A stretch of 64,000 nt of DNA, taken from contig NZ_MKFI01000004.1 in NCBI RefSeq assembly GCF_001982635.1, positions 53,595 through 117,594 of the forward strand, given 5' to 3'. Under the pieces are notes generated by a model. The model worked only from the letters and a program-made list of their open reading frames with translations, was not told the origin of the DNA and ran no database searches. The position numbers and the translations under genes are program-made. Origin of the DNA: Bradyrhizobium mercantei (lineage in GTDB: Bacteria; Pseudomonadota; Alphaproteobacteria; Rhizobiales; Xanthobacteraceae). Position 1 is the first letter of the stretch. Each line of letters starts with the position of its first letter. Of this stretch, positions 1-8,452 are shown one piece after another.

Positions 1-355
1 GGCGATAGGCGGTCTCGCTCCAGCCCGGGACGCTCATCACGCCCGGCGCCAGCGAGCCGACATTGCCGGCCAGCGCCTGCCCGTTCGGCGCCGTCAGGAG
101 GTAGAGGTTGGCGCCCGGCCGCAGCGCACGATTGCCCATGGTGGTCAGCAGGCCGTGCAGGCCGCGACGGTTATAGATCGCGGTGATCTCGCTGATCTCG
201 ACATTGACGGTCGTCGAGATCTGCTCGGTGATCAGCCGGCGCGTGTTCCAGGCGAAGTAAGCCAGCAGCGAGGCGGCAAACAGCGCGAACAGGAACAGAT
301 AGACCAGCGTCAGCCGAAACGCCGTGGTCCGGATCAGTTTACCGAATGCCGTCAC
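1..355 (-). CDS. Sensor histidine kinase, N-terminal part only (cut by left edge)
   Basis: This is the 5' part of a gene that runs off the left end of the window. It starts at a GTG (355-353) that overlaps the end of the preceding response regulator gene by 17 bp, so the two are translationally linked. The visible protein begins with a short cytoplasmic stretch, one hydrophobic segment at about residues 12-31 (TLVYLFLFALFAASLLAY), and then the start of a periplasmic sensor region. That layout is typical of a membrane sensor kinase, but the catalytic HisKA and ATPase domains lie outside the window. Kinase identity is therefore inferred from the adjacent OmpR-type regulator and the layout. In related rhizobia glnE usually follows this pair (from memory, not visible here). 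Confidence 0.7.
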   Translation of the reverse strand, partial: MTAFGKLIRTTAFRLTLVYLFLFALFAASLLAYFAWNTRRLITEQISTTVNVEISEITAIYNRRGLHGLLTTMGNRALRPGANLYLLTAPNGQALAGNVGSLAPGVMSVPGWSETAYR

Positions 356-1019
356 GGATCATATACCCCGCGCCGCGGATGGTATGCAGCAGCGGCCGCT
401 CGAAACCCTTGTCGATCTTGGAGCGCAGCCGCGAGATGTGCACGTCGATGACGTTGGTCTGCGGATCGAAATGATAATCCCAGACATTCTCGAGCAGCAT
501 CGTGCGCGTCACCACCTGGCCCGCATGCTTCATGAGATATTCGAGCAGGCGGAACTCGCGCGGCTGCAAGGTCAGCTCGTCCTTGCCGCGGGCGACGCGA
601 TGCGACAGCCGATCGAGCTCGAGGTCGCCGACCTTGTAGGTGGTCTCCTCGGCCGGCCCGACATTGCGCCGCGACAGCACCTCGATGCGCGCGAGCAGCT
701 CGGCGAACGAATAGGGCTTCGGCAGATAGTCGTCGCCGCCGGCGCGCAGACCCTTGATGCGGTCGTCGACCTGGCCGAGCGCCGAGAGGATCAGGACCGG
801 CGTCCGGTTGCCCTTGTCGCGCAGGCTGCCGATCAGCGACAGGCCGTCCCGCTTCGGCAGCATGCGATCCACCACCAGCACGTCGTAGTCGCCGGTCTCG
901 GCCATCGACAGGCCTTCCTCGCCGTCGGAGGCGAGATCGGCGATATAGCCGACTTCACGGAATGCCTTAACCAGATAGTCGGCTGACTCGCGGTCGTCTT
1001 CGATGATCAGGATGCGCAT
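339..1019 (-). CDS. OmpR/PhoB-family response regulator
   Basis: A two-component DNA-binding regulator of 226 aa. The receiver domain (about 1-115) opens with MRILIIEDD, has the phosphoacceptor Asp in VVDRMLPKRDG and the conserved Lys in YLPKPYSF. A winged-helix effector domain (about 125-225) contains LEYLMKHAGQVVTR and the C-terminal GYMIR typical of OmpR-type regulators. The frame is open seven codons further upstream (GTG at 1040), but the family almost always starts at MRILIIEDD, so ATG 1019 is preferred; neither start has a strong ribosome binding site. It lies downstream of degP on the same strand and overlaps the sensor kinase gene that follows, so it is probably paired with that kinase. 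An envelope-stress role is suggested only by the degP neighbour. Confidence 0.9.
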   Translation of the reverse strand: MRILIIEDDRESADYLVKAFREVGYIADLASDGEEGLSMAETGDYDVLVVDRMLPKRDGLSLIGSLRDKGNRTPVLILSALGQVDDRIKGLRAGGDDYLPKPYSFAELLARIEVLSRRNVGPAEETTYKVGDLELDRLSHRVARGKDELTLQPREFRLLEYLMKHAGQVVTRTMLLENVWDYHFDPQTNVIDVHISRLRSKIDKGFERPLLHTIRGAGYMIRDGIR

Positions 1020-1117
1020 TTGCGGAGCGGTTGCGGTCACGGGAATGGGCCCTCTGTCAGCATGGCGCGGCCGGCCTGCACATGCAAGACGACCGCGCGC
1101 AATCTCGAAACGTTGGG

Positions 1118-1154
1118 AAAAAGTGGGCGGTGAAGCTGGGGGACTTCACCGCCC
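1118..1154 (-). terminator. Rho-independent terminator after degP
   Basis: A perfect 11-bp stem (1125-1135 with 1144-1154, sequence GGGCGGTGAAG and its complement) has an 8-nt loop. Read on the minus strand it is followed by ACTTTTT (1124-1118). It lies between the degP stop at 1286 and the regulator start, so the regulator/kinase pair probably has its own promoter or depends on read-through. Confidence 0.8.
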
Positions 1155-1285
1155 TGAGACCTTCCGACGGAGGGGGGCATATTCCATCGAAAGGCAACAT
1201 AGGGAGCGAGCAAGGGGCCCGCCCCCCGGAACGCGCCGTCGGCGGGGGCGACTAATGCCGGCGACGCGTTCCAACTCATAGATAG

Positions 1286-2872
1286 TTATCCCTTGGCCAG
1301 CGGCACTGCCACAAAGCGCGACGAACCGCCGCTCTTTACGCGCATGAGAACGCTGTTCTTGCTGTCATTGCGCGCCGCGGTGATCGCATCACGCACCTCA
1401 CCGGCGGTGCCGACGGTCTTGCCGGCGACCTCGAGGATCACGTCGCCTTCCTTGAAGCCCCGCTCGGCGGCAGCACTCTTGGGATCGACTTCGGTCACGA
1501 CCACGCCTTCCTTGCCGGCGCCGGCGACGCTGTTGGCAGGCGCCACAGTGAGGCCGAGCTTCGGCACGTCGGTGCCACGGGACGAGTTACCCTTGTCGCC
1601 GTCGTTGTTGGTGTCAGCCTTGGCTTCCAGGCTGTTCGGCAACTGGCCGAGCGTGAGGTTGACGGTCTTGTCCTGACCCTTGTGCAGCACGTTCAGCTTG
1701 ACGGCGTTGCCGGGCGCGAGGCCGCCGATGGTGCGGGCGAGTTCGCGCGCATCCTTGACCGTTTCGCCGTTGACGGCGGTGATGACGTCACCAGACTCGA
1801 TGCCGGCCTTGGCCGCGGGGCCATTGGCCTGCGGTTCGGCAACCAGCGCGCCTTCGGCCTTCTTCATGCCGAGGCTGTCGGCGATGTCGGAGGTCACCGG
1901 CTGGATCTGGACGCCGATCCAGCCGCGGCTGACCGAGCCCTTGTCCTTCAACTGGGCAACGACGCTCTTGACGGTCTGGGCCGGGATCGAGAACGCGATG
2001 CCGACGCTGCCGCCGGACGGCGAGTAGATCGCGGTGTTGACGCCCATCACCTCACCGGACACGTCGAACGCCGGGCCACCCGAATTGCCCTTGTTCACGG
2101 GCGCATCGATCTGGATGAAGTCGTCATACGGGCCGTTGCCGATGTCGCGGCCTGAGGCCGAGACGATGCCCGCGGTCACGGTGCCGCCGAGGCCGAACGG
2201 ATTGCCGACCGCCAGCACCCAGTCGCCGATGCGCGGCTTGGTGTCGGAGAGCTTGGCGAACTGGAAGTTGGAGCCGCCCTCGACCTTGATCAGCGCGAGG
2301 TCGGTGCGCGGATCGGTGCCGATCACCTTGGCCGAGTAGGTCTTGCCGTCGTCGGTCGTGACTTCGACCTTGTCGGCGCCGTCGACGACGTGATTGTTGG
2401 TCACGGCATAGCCGTCAGCCGAGATGAAGAAGCCGGAGCCCTGGCCCGTCACCACGCCACCGCCACGCGGTCCACCGCGCAGGCCCGGGGGCAAGCCATC
2501 CGGACCGCCGAAGCGGCGGAAGAAGCGCTCCATCGGCGACCCCGGCTGGAACGGCGAATCGTCATTGTTGCCGTCGTCCTTCGCGACCTTCTCGCGAATG
2601 TTGACCTTGACCGAGATCACCGACGGCTTGACGCGCTCGACGATGTCGGCAAACCCGACCGGCTGCTGAACCTTCTTGACCTCGTTATTGACCTGCGCAT
2701 GCGCGGGGGTCGTGAACAGGTCGGCGGGGTTGTGGGTGGGGCTGAAGCCATAGGTGGCGGCACCGAGGCCGGCCACGACCGACGCCATCAGCGCGAGTTT
2801 GCGGGCAGAGAACAGCGAGCGCTTCGGCGCCTTGTAGGACGGAAGGGACGAGAGGTCGGGACGATCAGTCAT
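1286..2872 (-). CDS. degP: Do-family serine endopeptidase (HtrA/DegP)
   Basis: A periplasmic chaperone-protease of 528 aa that degrades misfolded envelope proteins. A cytoplasmic N-terminus and one hydrophobic segment (about 24-42) form a signal anchor, with AHAQ at 57-60 as a possible cleavage site. The trypsin-like domain carries the full triad: His161 in TNNHVVDG, Asp191 in DPRTDLALI and Ser264 in NKGNSGGPA. Two PDZ domains follow, at about 305-395 and 430-520, as expected for the DegP/DegQ class. A Gly/Pro-rich linker (about 100-140) sits before the protease core. It lies downstream of cycL on the same strand with a 170-bp gap and is followed by a strong terminator. A degP next to cycHJKL is the usual rhizobial order as I recall it. 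Confidence 0.95.
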   Translation of the reverse strand: MTDRPDLSSLPSYKAPKRSLFSARKLALMASVVAGLGAATYGFSPTHNPADLFTTPAHAQVNNEVKKVQQPVGFADIVERVKPSVISVKVNIREKVAKDDGNNDDSPFQPGSPMERFFRRFGGPDGLPPGLRGGPRGGGVVTGQGSGFFISADGYAVTNNHVVDGADKVEVTTDDGKTYSAKVIGTDPRTDLALIKVEGGSNFQFAKLSDTKPRIGDWVLAVGNPFGLGGTVTAGIVSASGRDIGNGPYDDFIQIDAPVNKGNSGGPAFDVSGEVMGVNTAIYSPSGGSVGIAFSIPAQTVKSVVAQLKDKGSVSRGWIGVQIQPVTSDIADSLGMKKAEGALVAEPQANGPAAKAGIESGDVITAVNGETVKDARELARTIGGLAPGNAVKLNVLHKGQDKTVNLTLGQLPNSLEAKADTNNDGDKGNSSRGTDVPKLGLTVAPANSVAGAGKEGVVVTEVDPKSAAAERGFKEGDVILEVAGKTVGTAGEVRDAITAARNDSKNSVLMRVKSGGSSRFVAVPLAKG

Positions 2873-3042
2873 GTCTTGAAATCTCCAGGGCCAGAATCAT
2901 TGGTGCCGGGGCAAGCACCTGATGGGTCTGAACATGGGGTCATCAGCCTTACAGCGCGCTGGCTGCGGAATTAAACTTTGGTAATTGAGCCGGGCGGCGC
3001 TGCGGCAGAATAGCGCAGGCAAATAAAGGGCTTAGAAAGGAA

Positions 3043-3549
3043 CTAAAGCGGCTTGTCCGGCGCGGATTCCGCCGCCAGCAGCCGTTCCAGGCGGGCCTCC
3101 TCGTCGGAGCTCAATCCGGGCGTGGAATCGTCCCCGCCGGCAGCCGGATTGCCCTTGCGCCGGCCGAGCCGCCAGAGCGCAAAACCGCCCAATAGAAGCG
3201 CCAGCGGCGGGGTCAGCCACAGCACCAGCGTGTGCTCGTTGAGGCGCGGCTTCAGCAGGACGAATTCGCCGTAGCGGGCGACCAGGAAATCGATCACCTG
3301 CGCGTCGCTGTCGCCGGCCGAGATGCGTTCGCGCACCAGCAGGCGGAGATCGCGCGCCAGCGGCGCCTCGGAATCGTCGATCGACTGGTTCTGGCAGACC
3401 ATGCAGCGCAGCTCTTTGGAGAGCTCGCGCGCCCTCGCCTCCTTGGCGGGATCGGCCATGATCTCGTCGGGCAGCACGGCGCGGGCGGGCATCGCACCGA
3501 ACATCAGGGTCACCGCCAGCACGGCGGCTGCAAGCGCGCGCGACCGCAT
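3043..3549 (-). CDS. cycL: Cytochrome c-type biogenesis protein CycL/CcmH
   Basis: A 168-aa membrane-anchored thioredoxin-like protein that keeps the apocytochrome CXXCH cysteines reduced for heme ligation. It has an N-terminal signal peptide (about 1-24, ending PARA), the signature RCMVCQNQS with Cys49 and Cys52, and a transmembrane helix at about 103-122 followed by a short polar tail. The ATG at 3549 overlaps the cycK stop codon by one base (TGATG), which fixes the start; a longer in-frame version lacks the signal peptide at its N-terminus. It is the last gene of cycHJKL. Confidence 0.95.
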   Translation of the reverse strand: MRSRALAAAVLAVTLMFGAMPARAVLPDEIMADPAKEARARELSKELRCMVCQNQSIDDSEAPLARDLRLLVRERISAGDSDAQVIDFLVARYGEFVLLKPRLNEHTLVLWLTPPLALLLGGFALWRLGRRKGNPAAGGDDSTPGLSSDEEARLERLLAAESAPDKPL

Positions 3550-5534
3550 CACTCGGCCGCCTGCAATGCGCGCGCGGCCGCTTTGGCCGGCTTCGGCGCA
3601 CCGACCCGCAAGCGGCGGTCGGACAGCGACAGCAGGCCGCCGAACGCCATCAGCACTGGCCCCCACCAGATCATCAGCACCAGCGGCTTGTGATAGATGC
3701 GCACCGCGATCGCGCCATCGGCTGCGGTATCGCCGAGCGAGATGTAGAGCTGGCTTGCGCCGCGGGTCAGCAGCGCGGCCTCTGTCGTCGAGGCGCCGCG
3801 GGTCGTGAAATTGCGCTTCGACGGCGTCATCGCGCTGACCCTCTCGCCGTCACGCGTCACGGTGAATTGCGCGACCATCTCGCGGAAGTTCGGCCCCTGC
3901 CGCGGATTGAGGCCGTCGAGCCGCAGCTCGTAGCCGGCGACGCGGGCGACGTCGTCCGGCTTCATCGTGCCGATATATTCGGTGTTCCAGGTGGTCTCGC
4001 AGACGATCCCGATCAGGGCGACACCGAGGCCGGCATGCGCAAACGCTGTCCCCCAGGTCGCGCGCGGCAGGCCACGCGCACGGCGCAGCGAGAGCGACAG
4101 CGGAATCCTAAACAGCGCGATGCGCTCGGCGAGATCGCACAGCGCGCCGATGATGACGAACACCGCAAGCGCGATCGCGAGCGGCGCCAGCGTCGCACCG
4201 CCATAGGTCCACGCAAACACCACGGCCATCGCAACCAGCGCTGCAATGCCGGCGACCATCAGACGCTGCGCCGCGCCGAGCAGGTCGCCGCGCTTCCAGG
4301 CCAGCAGCGGTCCGAACGGCACCGCGAGCAGCAGCGGCACGAATAAAGGTGCAAAGGTGAAATTGAAGAACGGCGCACCGACCGAGATCTTCTCGCCGGT
4401 CAGGACCTCGAGCGCCAGCGGATACAGCGTGCCGATAAACACCGTGGCGCAGGCGGTGGTGAGCAGCAGATTGTTGAGCACCAGCGCGCCTTCGCGCGAG
4501 ATCGGCGCGAACAGCCCGCCCTGCTTCAGCGCCGGCGCCCGCCAGGCATAGAGCGACAGGCTGCCGCCGATGAAGACGAACAGGATCAAGAGAATGAACA
4601 CGCCGCGGGTCGGATCGGTCGCGAAGGCGTGAACCGACGTCAGCACGCCGGAGCGCACCAGGAAGGTGCCGAGCAGTGACAGTGAGAAGGTCAGGATCGA
4701 CAGCAGCACGGTCCAGACCTTCAGCGCATTGCGCTTCTCCATCACCAGCGCCGAATGCAAGAGCGCGGTGCCGGCAAGCCACGGCATCAGCGAGGCATTC
4801 TCGACCGGATCCCAGAACCACCAGCCGCCCCAGCCGAGTTCGTAATAGGCCCAGTAGGAGCCCATCGCGATGCCGAGCGTCAGGAAGATCCAGGCCATCA
4901 GCGTCCACGGCCGCACCCAGCGCGCCCAGGCGGCGTCGATCCGCCCCTCCAGCAGCGCCGCCACCGCGAACGAGAACGAGATCGAGAAGCCGACATAGCC
5001 GAGGTAGAGCATCGGCGGATGCACCGCGAGGCCGATATCCTGCAGCACCGGATTGAGGTCGCGTCCCTCGAGCGGCGGATTGGCGATGCGCAGGAACGGG
5101 TTCGAGGTGATCAGGATGAAAAGATAGAAGGCGCTGGCGACCCAGCCCTGCACCGCCAGCACATGCGCACGCAGCGACAGCGGCAGATTGTTGCCGAAGG
5201 CCGCGACGAGGCCGCCGAACAGCGCCAGGATCGATACCCACAGCAGCATCGATCCTTCATGGTTTCCCCAGACGCCGGTGATCTTGTAGAGCAGCGGCTT
5301 CAGCGAATGCGAATTCTCGTAGACATTGGCGACCGAGAAATCCGAGGTGACGTGCAGCGTCACCAGCGCCGCGAACGATGCCGCGACGAACAGCAATTGG
5401 GCAAGCGCGGTCGAGCGCGCCACGTTCATCAGCGCCGCATCGCGCCAGCGCGCGCCTATGATCGGCACGATCGACTGGATCAGCGCGAGGGCGAGCGCGA
5501 GCACCAGGGCATAATGTCCGCTTTCGGCGATCAC
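3549..5534 (-). CDS. cycK: Heme lyase CycK/CcmF
   Basis: A polytopic inner-membrane protein of 661 aa that attaches heme from holo-CcmE to apocytochrome c. The tryptophan-rich WWD motif GWGGWWFWDPVENASLMPW lies at about 234-252, and there are many hydrophobic segments through the length. Histidines near the motif (for example VHPPMLYLGY at about 171-180) match the heme ligands known in the family. Length is normal for CcmF. It overlaps cycJ by 4 bp (ATGA, 5531-5534) and cycL by 1 bp, showing a tightly coupled operon. Confidence 0.96.
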   Translation of the reverse strand: MIAESGHYALVLALALALIQSIVPIIGARWRDAALMNVARSTALAQLLFVAASFAALVTLHVTSDFSVANVYENSHSLKPLLYKITGVWGNHEGSMLLWVSILALFGGLVAAFGNNLPLSLRAHVLAVQGWVASAFYLFILITSNPFLRIANPPLEGRDLNPVLQDIGLAVHPPMLYLGYVGFSISFSFAVAALLEGRIDAAWARWVRPWTLMAWIFLTLGIAMGSYWAYYELGWGGWWFWDPVENASLMPWLAGTALLHSALVMEKRNALKVWTVLLSILTFSLSLLGTFLVRSGVLTSVHAFATDPTRGVFILLILFVFIGGSLSLYAWRAPALKQGGLFAPISREGALVLNNLLLTTACATVFIGTLYPLALEVLTGEKISVGAPFFNFTFAPLFVPLLLAVPFGPLLAWKRGDLLGAAQRLMVAGIAALVAMAVVFAWTYGGATLAPLAIALAVFVIIGALCDLAERIALFRIPLSLSLRRARGLPRATWGTAFAHAGLGVALIGIVCETTWNTEYIGTMKPDDVARVAGYELRLDGLNPRQGPNFREMVAQFTVTRDGERVSAMTPSKRNFTTRGASTTEAALLTRGASQLYISLGDTAADGAIAVRIYHKPLVLMIWWGPVLMAFGGLLSLSDRRLRVGAPKPAKAAARALQAAE

Positions 5535-6028
5535 CGCATCGCTCCCTGGGTCGGCGCCGCGGAGGCGCTCGGCATGTTGCCTGGCTTGGCGCCGTAATCG
5601 TCCTTCCAGTGGCCCTGCTTCTTCAGGGCATCGGCGACGTCCTTCGGCATGTAGGTCTCGTCATGCTTGGCAAGCACGGTGTCGGCGCGGAACACGCCTG
5701 ACGCGTCGAGCGCGCCTTCGGCCACGACGCCCTGCCCCTCGCGGAACAGATCCGGCAGGATGCCCTTGTAGGCGACCGGCAGCGTCGCGCCGCCGTCGCC
5801 GACGGTGAAGGTCACTGCAAGATTGTCGCCGCGCTTGAGCGAGCCCTGTTCCACCAGGCCGCCGAGGCGAAAGCGCTTGCCCGGGCCGAGATGTTTCTCA
5901 GCGACCATCGACGGCGTCGAGAAGAACACGATGGAATCACGCAGCGCGTTGAGCACCAGACCCGCGGCGATCGCCAGCACGACGAGCGCGCAGCCGATCA
6001 GTGTCAAACGCCGTTGCTTCCTGGTCAT
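5531..6028 (-). CDS. cycJ: Heme chaperone CycJ/CcmE
   Basis: A 165-aa periplasmic heme chaperone anchored by an N-terminal transmembrane helix (about 9-28). It carries heme covalently on a histidine: His122 sits in LAKHDETYMP, with Tyr126 in the conserved HxxxY arrangement. The OB-fold core spans about 40-125. A C-terminal extension rich in Ala/Pro follows, as often seen. It lies 59 bp downstream of cycH, with a short palindromic repeat in that gap, and overlaps cycK by ATGA. Confidence 0.96.
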   Translation of the reverse strand: MTRKQRRLTLIGCALVVLAIAAGLVLNALRDSIVFFSTPSMVAEKHLGPGKRFRLGGLVEQGSLKRGDNLAVTFTVGDGGATLPVAYKGILPDLFREGQGVVAEGALDASGVFRADTVLAKHDETYMPKDVADALKKQGHWKDDYGAKPGNMPSASAAPTQGAMR

Positions 6029-6039
6029 GGCCCATCCTT

Positions 6040-6088
6040 GCGCATGACGTCTTGCGAAAACCGCTGTGCACGTTTCGGCGTCATGCTC
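6040..6088. repeat. RIME-like intergenic palindrome, copy 1 (diverged)
   Basis: A sequence of about 49 bp reading GCGCATGACG ... AAAACCGCTGTGCAC ... CGTCATGCTC sits between cycH and cycJ. It shares its layout (GCATGA arm, AAAACCGCT.TGCAC core, TCATGC arm) with the copies at 15204-15250 and 22450-22498 and is the most diverged of the three. In RNA it would fold as a hairpin inside the cyc transcript. Confidence 0.7.
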
Positions 6089-7209
6089 TATCCATCCAAC
6101 CCGAGATTCTTCAGCCCCTCATTGAGCTGACGCAACCGGTCCGCATCGTTGGCGACCGCCTGACGGGCATCCGCGCGCGCGCTCATCGCCTTGTCACGCT
6201 CGCCCATCACGAGATAGGCGCGCACCAGCCGCAGCCAGCCCTCGACGTCGTCGCCGTTGGTCTTCAGCCGCGTCGCCAGCCGGTCGACCATGCCCTTGAT
6301 CATGGTGCCGCGATCGGCCTCGCTCATGTCCTTGGCCGCGGCCACCGCGCCATCCGGCAGCGCCGGTGCGCTGGCGCCACCGGGTGCGCTGCCGCCGACC
6401 CGCACCAATGCGGCTTGCACCAGCGGGCGCCACGGCGCATCCGATGGCCCCTTCGCCAGCATCTTCTGCCAGAGCGCCGCAGCGTCGGCCTTGCGGCCGT
6501 CCTGCTCGGCGGCGAGGCCGAGGAAATAGTTCGCCTTGGCGTCGTCGCCATTCAGCGCGACCGAGCGCTCGAACTCGCTCTTGGCATCCGCGGTGACGAC
6601 ACCGCCGGCGGTCCCCATCAGCGCCTCGCCGAGATCGGCGCGGCGATCGGCGGTCTCGCCGGCATAGGTGATGGCGTTGCGATAGGCGCGGACCGCGTCA
6701 TCATAGCGGCCGAGCCGCGACAGCACCGGCGCCAGCACCGTCCAGCCGCGGCCGTCGGTCGGGTTCTTCTCCAGATGGGCCTCGACCTGCGCCACCAGGT
6801 TGGCAAGCGGCTGGTTGGCATCGGCGACCTTGCTGCGCTCGGCGAGCGGAAAGTCGCCAAGCCGCGGCGAGCCGAGCGCGAGATAGAAGCCCGACGCAAT
6901 GACGGGCAAGCCGACCAGGGCCACGACCGCGGCGCCACGCCGCAGCGTGAGACTGCCCTGCACCGGAGTCTCGCGTCCGCTCTGGTCGGCGGCGGCCAGC
7001 AGCCGGCGGCTGATCTCGATCCGCGCCGCATCGGCCTCGGCGGCGCCGATGATGCCTGAAGCCATGTCGCGGTCAATTTCGGCGAGCTGGTCGCGGTAGA
7101 CCACGACCTCGCTGCCGCCGGTATCCGCCCGCCCGCGGCGGCTGAGCGGCCACAGCACGGCAAAGGTCGCCGCGACCGTCATCAGCGCGAACACAAACCA
7201 CAGCGTCAT
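6088..7209 (-). CDS. cycH: Cytochrome c biogenesis protein CycH/CcmI
   Basis: A 373-aa apocytochrome c chaperone that presents the protein to the heme ligation complex. The N-terminal part matches CcmI: a first membrane helix (about 1-20, TLWFVFALMTVAATFAVLW), a cytoplasmic loop with VVYRDQLAEIDRD and EIDRDMASGIIG-like sequence, a second helix at about 93-110, then a periplasmic TPR region (about 140-310) with YDDAVRAYRNAI and related helices. The frame also allows TTG 7212, but the ATG at 7209 is the normal start. First gene of the cycHJKL operon; its promoter should be in 7210-7400. Confidence 0.95.
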   Translation of the reverse strand: MTLWFVFALMTVAATFAVLWPLSRRGRADTGGSEVVVYRDQLAEIDRDMASGIIGAAEADAARIEISRRLLAAADQSGRETPVQGSLTLRRGAAVVALVGLPVIASGFYLALGSPRLGDFPLAERSKVADANQPLANLVAQVEAHLEKNPTDGRGWTVLAPVLSRLGRYDDAVRAYRNAITYAGETADRRADLGEALMGTAGGVVTADAKSEFERSVALNGDDAKANYFLGLAAEQDGRKADAAALWQKMLAKGPSDAPWRPLVQAALVRVGGSAPGGASAPALPDGAVAAAKDMSEADRGTMIKGMVDRLATRLKTNGDDVEGWLRLVRAYLVMGERDKAMSARADARQAVANDADRLRQLNEGLKNLGLDG

Positions 7210-7640
7210 CAAGCGGTTCCCGGGTGGAACGGCGGCTTCAGGTGAGCCGCCTTAGAATCGCTTTACACTACCGGCGGCGAGCCCGGCAATTGACAATTGC
7301 TGGATCGGCCGAAGGTCGGAAATCAGGCGGTTTCCGGTGCCGTTCGGGCGGTATTGCAACGGCGGCGCCGGGCCAAGGCGCGCGCCACCAAATATCGAAA
7401 ACAACCCCATGCACAGTAGCCGACTGGTGCCGGCGCTCGATCGACGGTTGACACGTCGGGCAACTCAAGTGCACACTTCCATTATTCCGAAATTCCAACG
7501 GGTTGTCGTCCCGCCTTGGCGGGGTCGTTGGTTCGCGTCGAAATGCTCACGAACTAGGGTGCATCTAATTGTTGACCCATGGGATTGTCCGGCGGTGCTT
7601 CCCCTCAGGGCGCGACTTTGCAATTAAATGAACTGTCACC
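7210..7640. other. Intergenic region upstream of cycH
   Basis: About 430 bp without a supportable gene, lying between the divergent cycH (minus) and the orphan plus-strand gene. GC content falls toward the right side. A small dyad, CAATTGACAATTG, sits near 7288-7300 and could be promoter-related; no clear -35/-10 pair, terminator or RNA gene was recognised. Confidence 0.5.
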
Positions 7641-7670
7641 GTGATCGGACAACAACTGAAGACGTCGCCG

Positions 7671-8336
7671 ATGAAATCGAGAGTCGCTGAATTTCGGACC
7701 GCGTTCGAGGCCCTTGGATATCGGAGAACGCCTGAGTACGAGGTCTTTGGCAAAGGTGATCTTTGGTACATTTTTGACGGAAGCACGCCGGCGGTTACCC
7801 ATGTCGCTTACTTGGCATACAAGCCTGCACTGCGTGCGTATGCTCCCCATTTCGGCGTGTTCAACGCTGCCTCGCGGACGAAAGTCATAGCTGCATTGCC
7901 GGCGATTTTTCCGTATCTCCACCCGACGTTTGGAAACGATATTTGGCCCTTAGGTCGGCGGCCGTGCTGGACCCTTTTTGACGCGGCACGCCAACTTGGC
8001 TGGCAGAGAATGTGTGTGCCAGACCCTCAGGCTCCGGATAGTTGGCCGACCCGTCTGAACGAAATGGTGGAGGAGCTTCTCAAGCCGACATTCTGGTCAA
8101 TCGAAACCCCATCCGGAATCAAGGCTTTGCTCCTGAAAGGAGATAAGAAGTTCGAATGGACCGTTAGCTACTCAGTGTTGCGCGTTGCAGAAATTGTCGC
8201 ACTCGCCAAGTCTTTATCGTGCGATGAGAACTCTATCAGAAAGAGACTGGCGGAGCACGAGTCCGATATCGTACGGGATATGTATGGGTCGAAAGACTTG
8301 AATGAAATGCTCGGTAGGTTCCTGCGTACGATATAG
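7671..8336 (+). CDS. Hypothetical protein, orphan
   Basis: A 221-aa soluble protein that I do not recognise. It has no signal peptide or membrane segment. The C-terminal third (about 140-215) is helical and charged, with FEWTVSYSVLRVAEIVALAKSL and a KRLAEHESDIV stretch that could be a small helical bundle. The start is uncertain: GTG 7641 also fits, but ATG 7671 begins the well-folded-looking part; neither has a good ribosome binding site. Base composition and codon choice (AAT, ACA, TTT, AGA-type codons) are visibly more AT-rich than the flanking genes, and it is the only plus-strand gene in the first 16 kb. Both points suggest acquired DNA. Confidence 0.6.
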   Translation: MKSRVAEFRTAFEALGYRRTPEYEVFGKGDLWYIFDGSTPAVTHVAYLAYKPALRAYAPHFGVFNAASRTKVIAALPAIFPYLHPTFGNDIWPLGRRPCWTLFDAARQLGWQRMCVPDPQAPDSWPTRLNEMVEELLKPTFWSIETPSGIKALLLKGDKKFEWTVSYSVLRVAEIVALAKSLSCDENSIRKRLAEHESDIVRDMYGSKDLNEMLGRFLRTI

Positions 8337-8391
8337 TGTGACCTGAATTCGGAGACGGCCCCCGGTTTCCTGCGCAGGACGATAAGGTGGA

Positions 8392-8420
8392 AATTGCGGT
8401 GACTGGCTATCACCGCAATT
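8392..8420 (+). terminator. Hairpin downstream of the orphan gene
   Basis: A perfect 11-bp inverted repeat (8392-8402 AATTGCGGTGA with 8410-8420) has a 7-nt loop and a pyrimidine-rich tail (CCAAGTTCTTTC). It lies between the convergent ends of the orphan gene and the 464-aa gene, so it may terminate both. Confidence 0.55.
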
Positions 8421-8452
8421 CCAAGTTCTTTCGCCTGCTATTGTCCGCGATC

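Noticed and set aside
324..986. 220-aa plus-strand frame opposite the first response regulator
   Set aside because: Complete antisense of a clear OmpR-type regulator; no motif or ribosome binding site.
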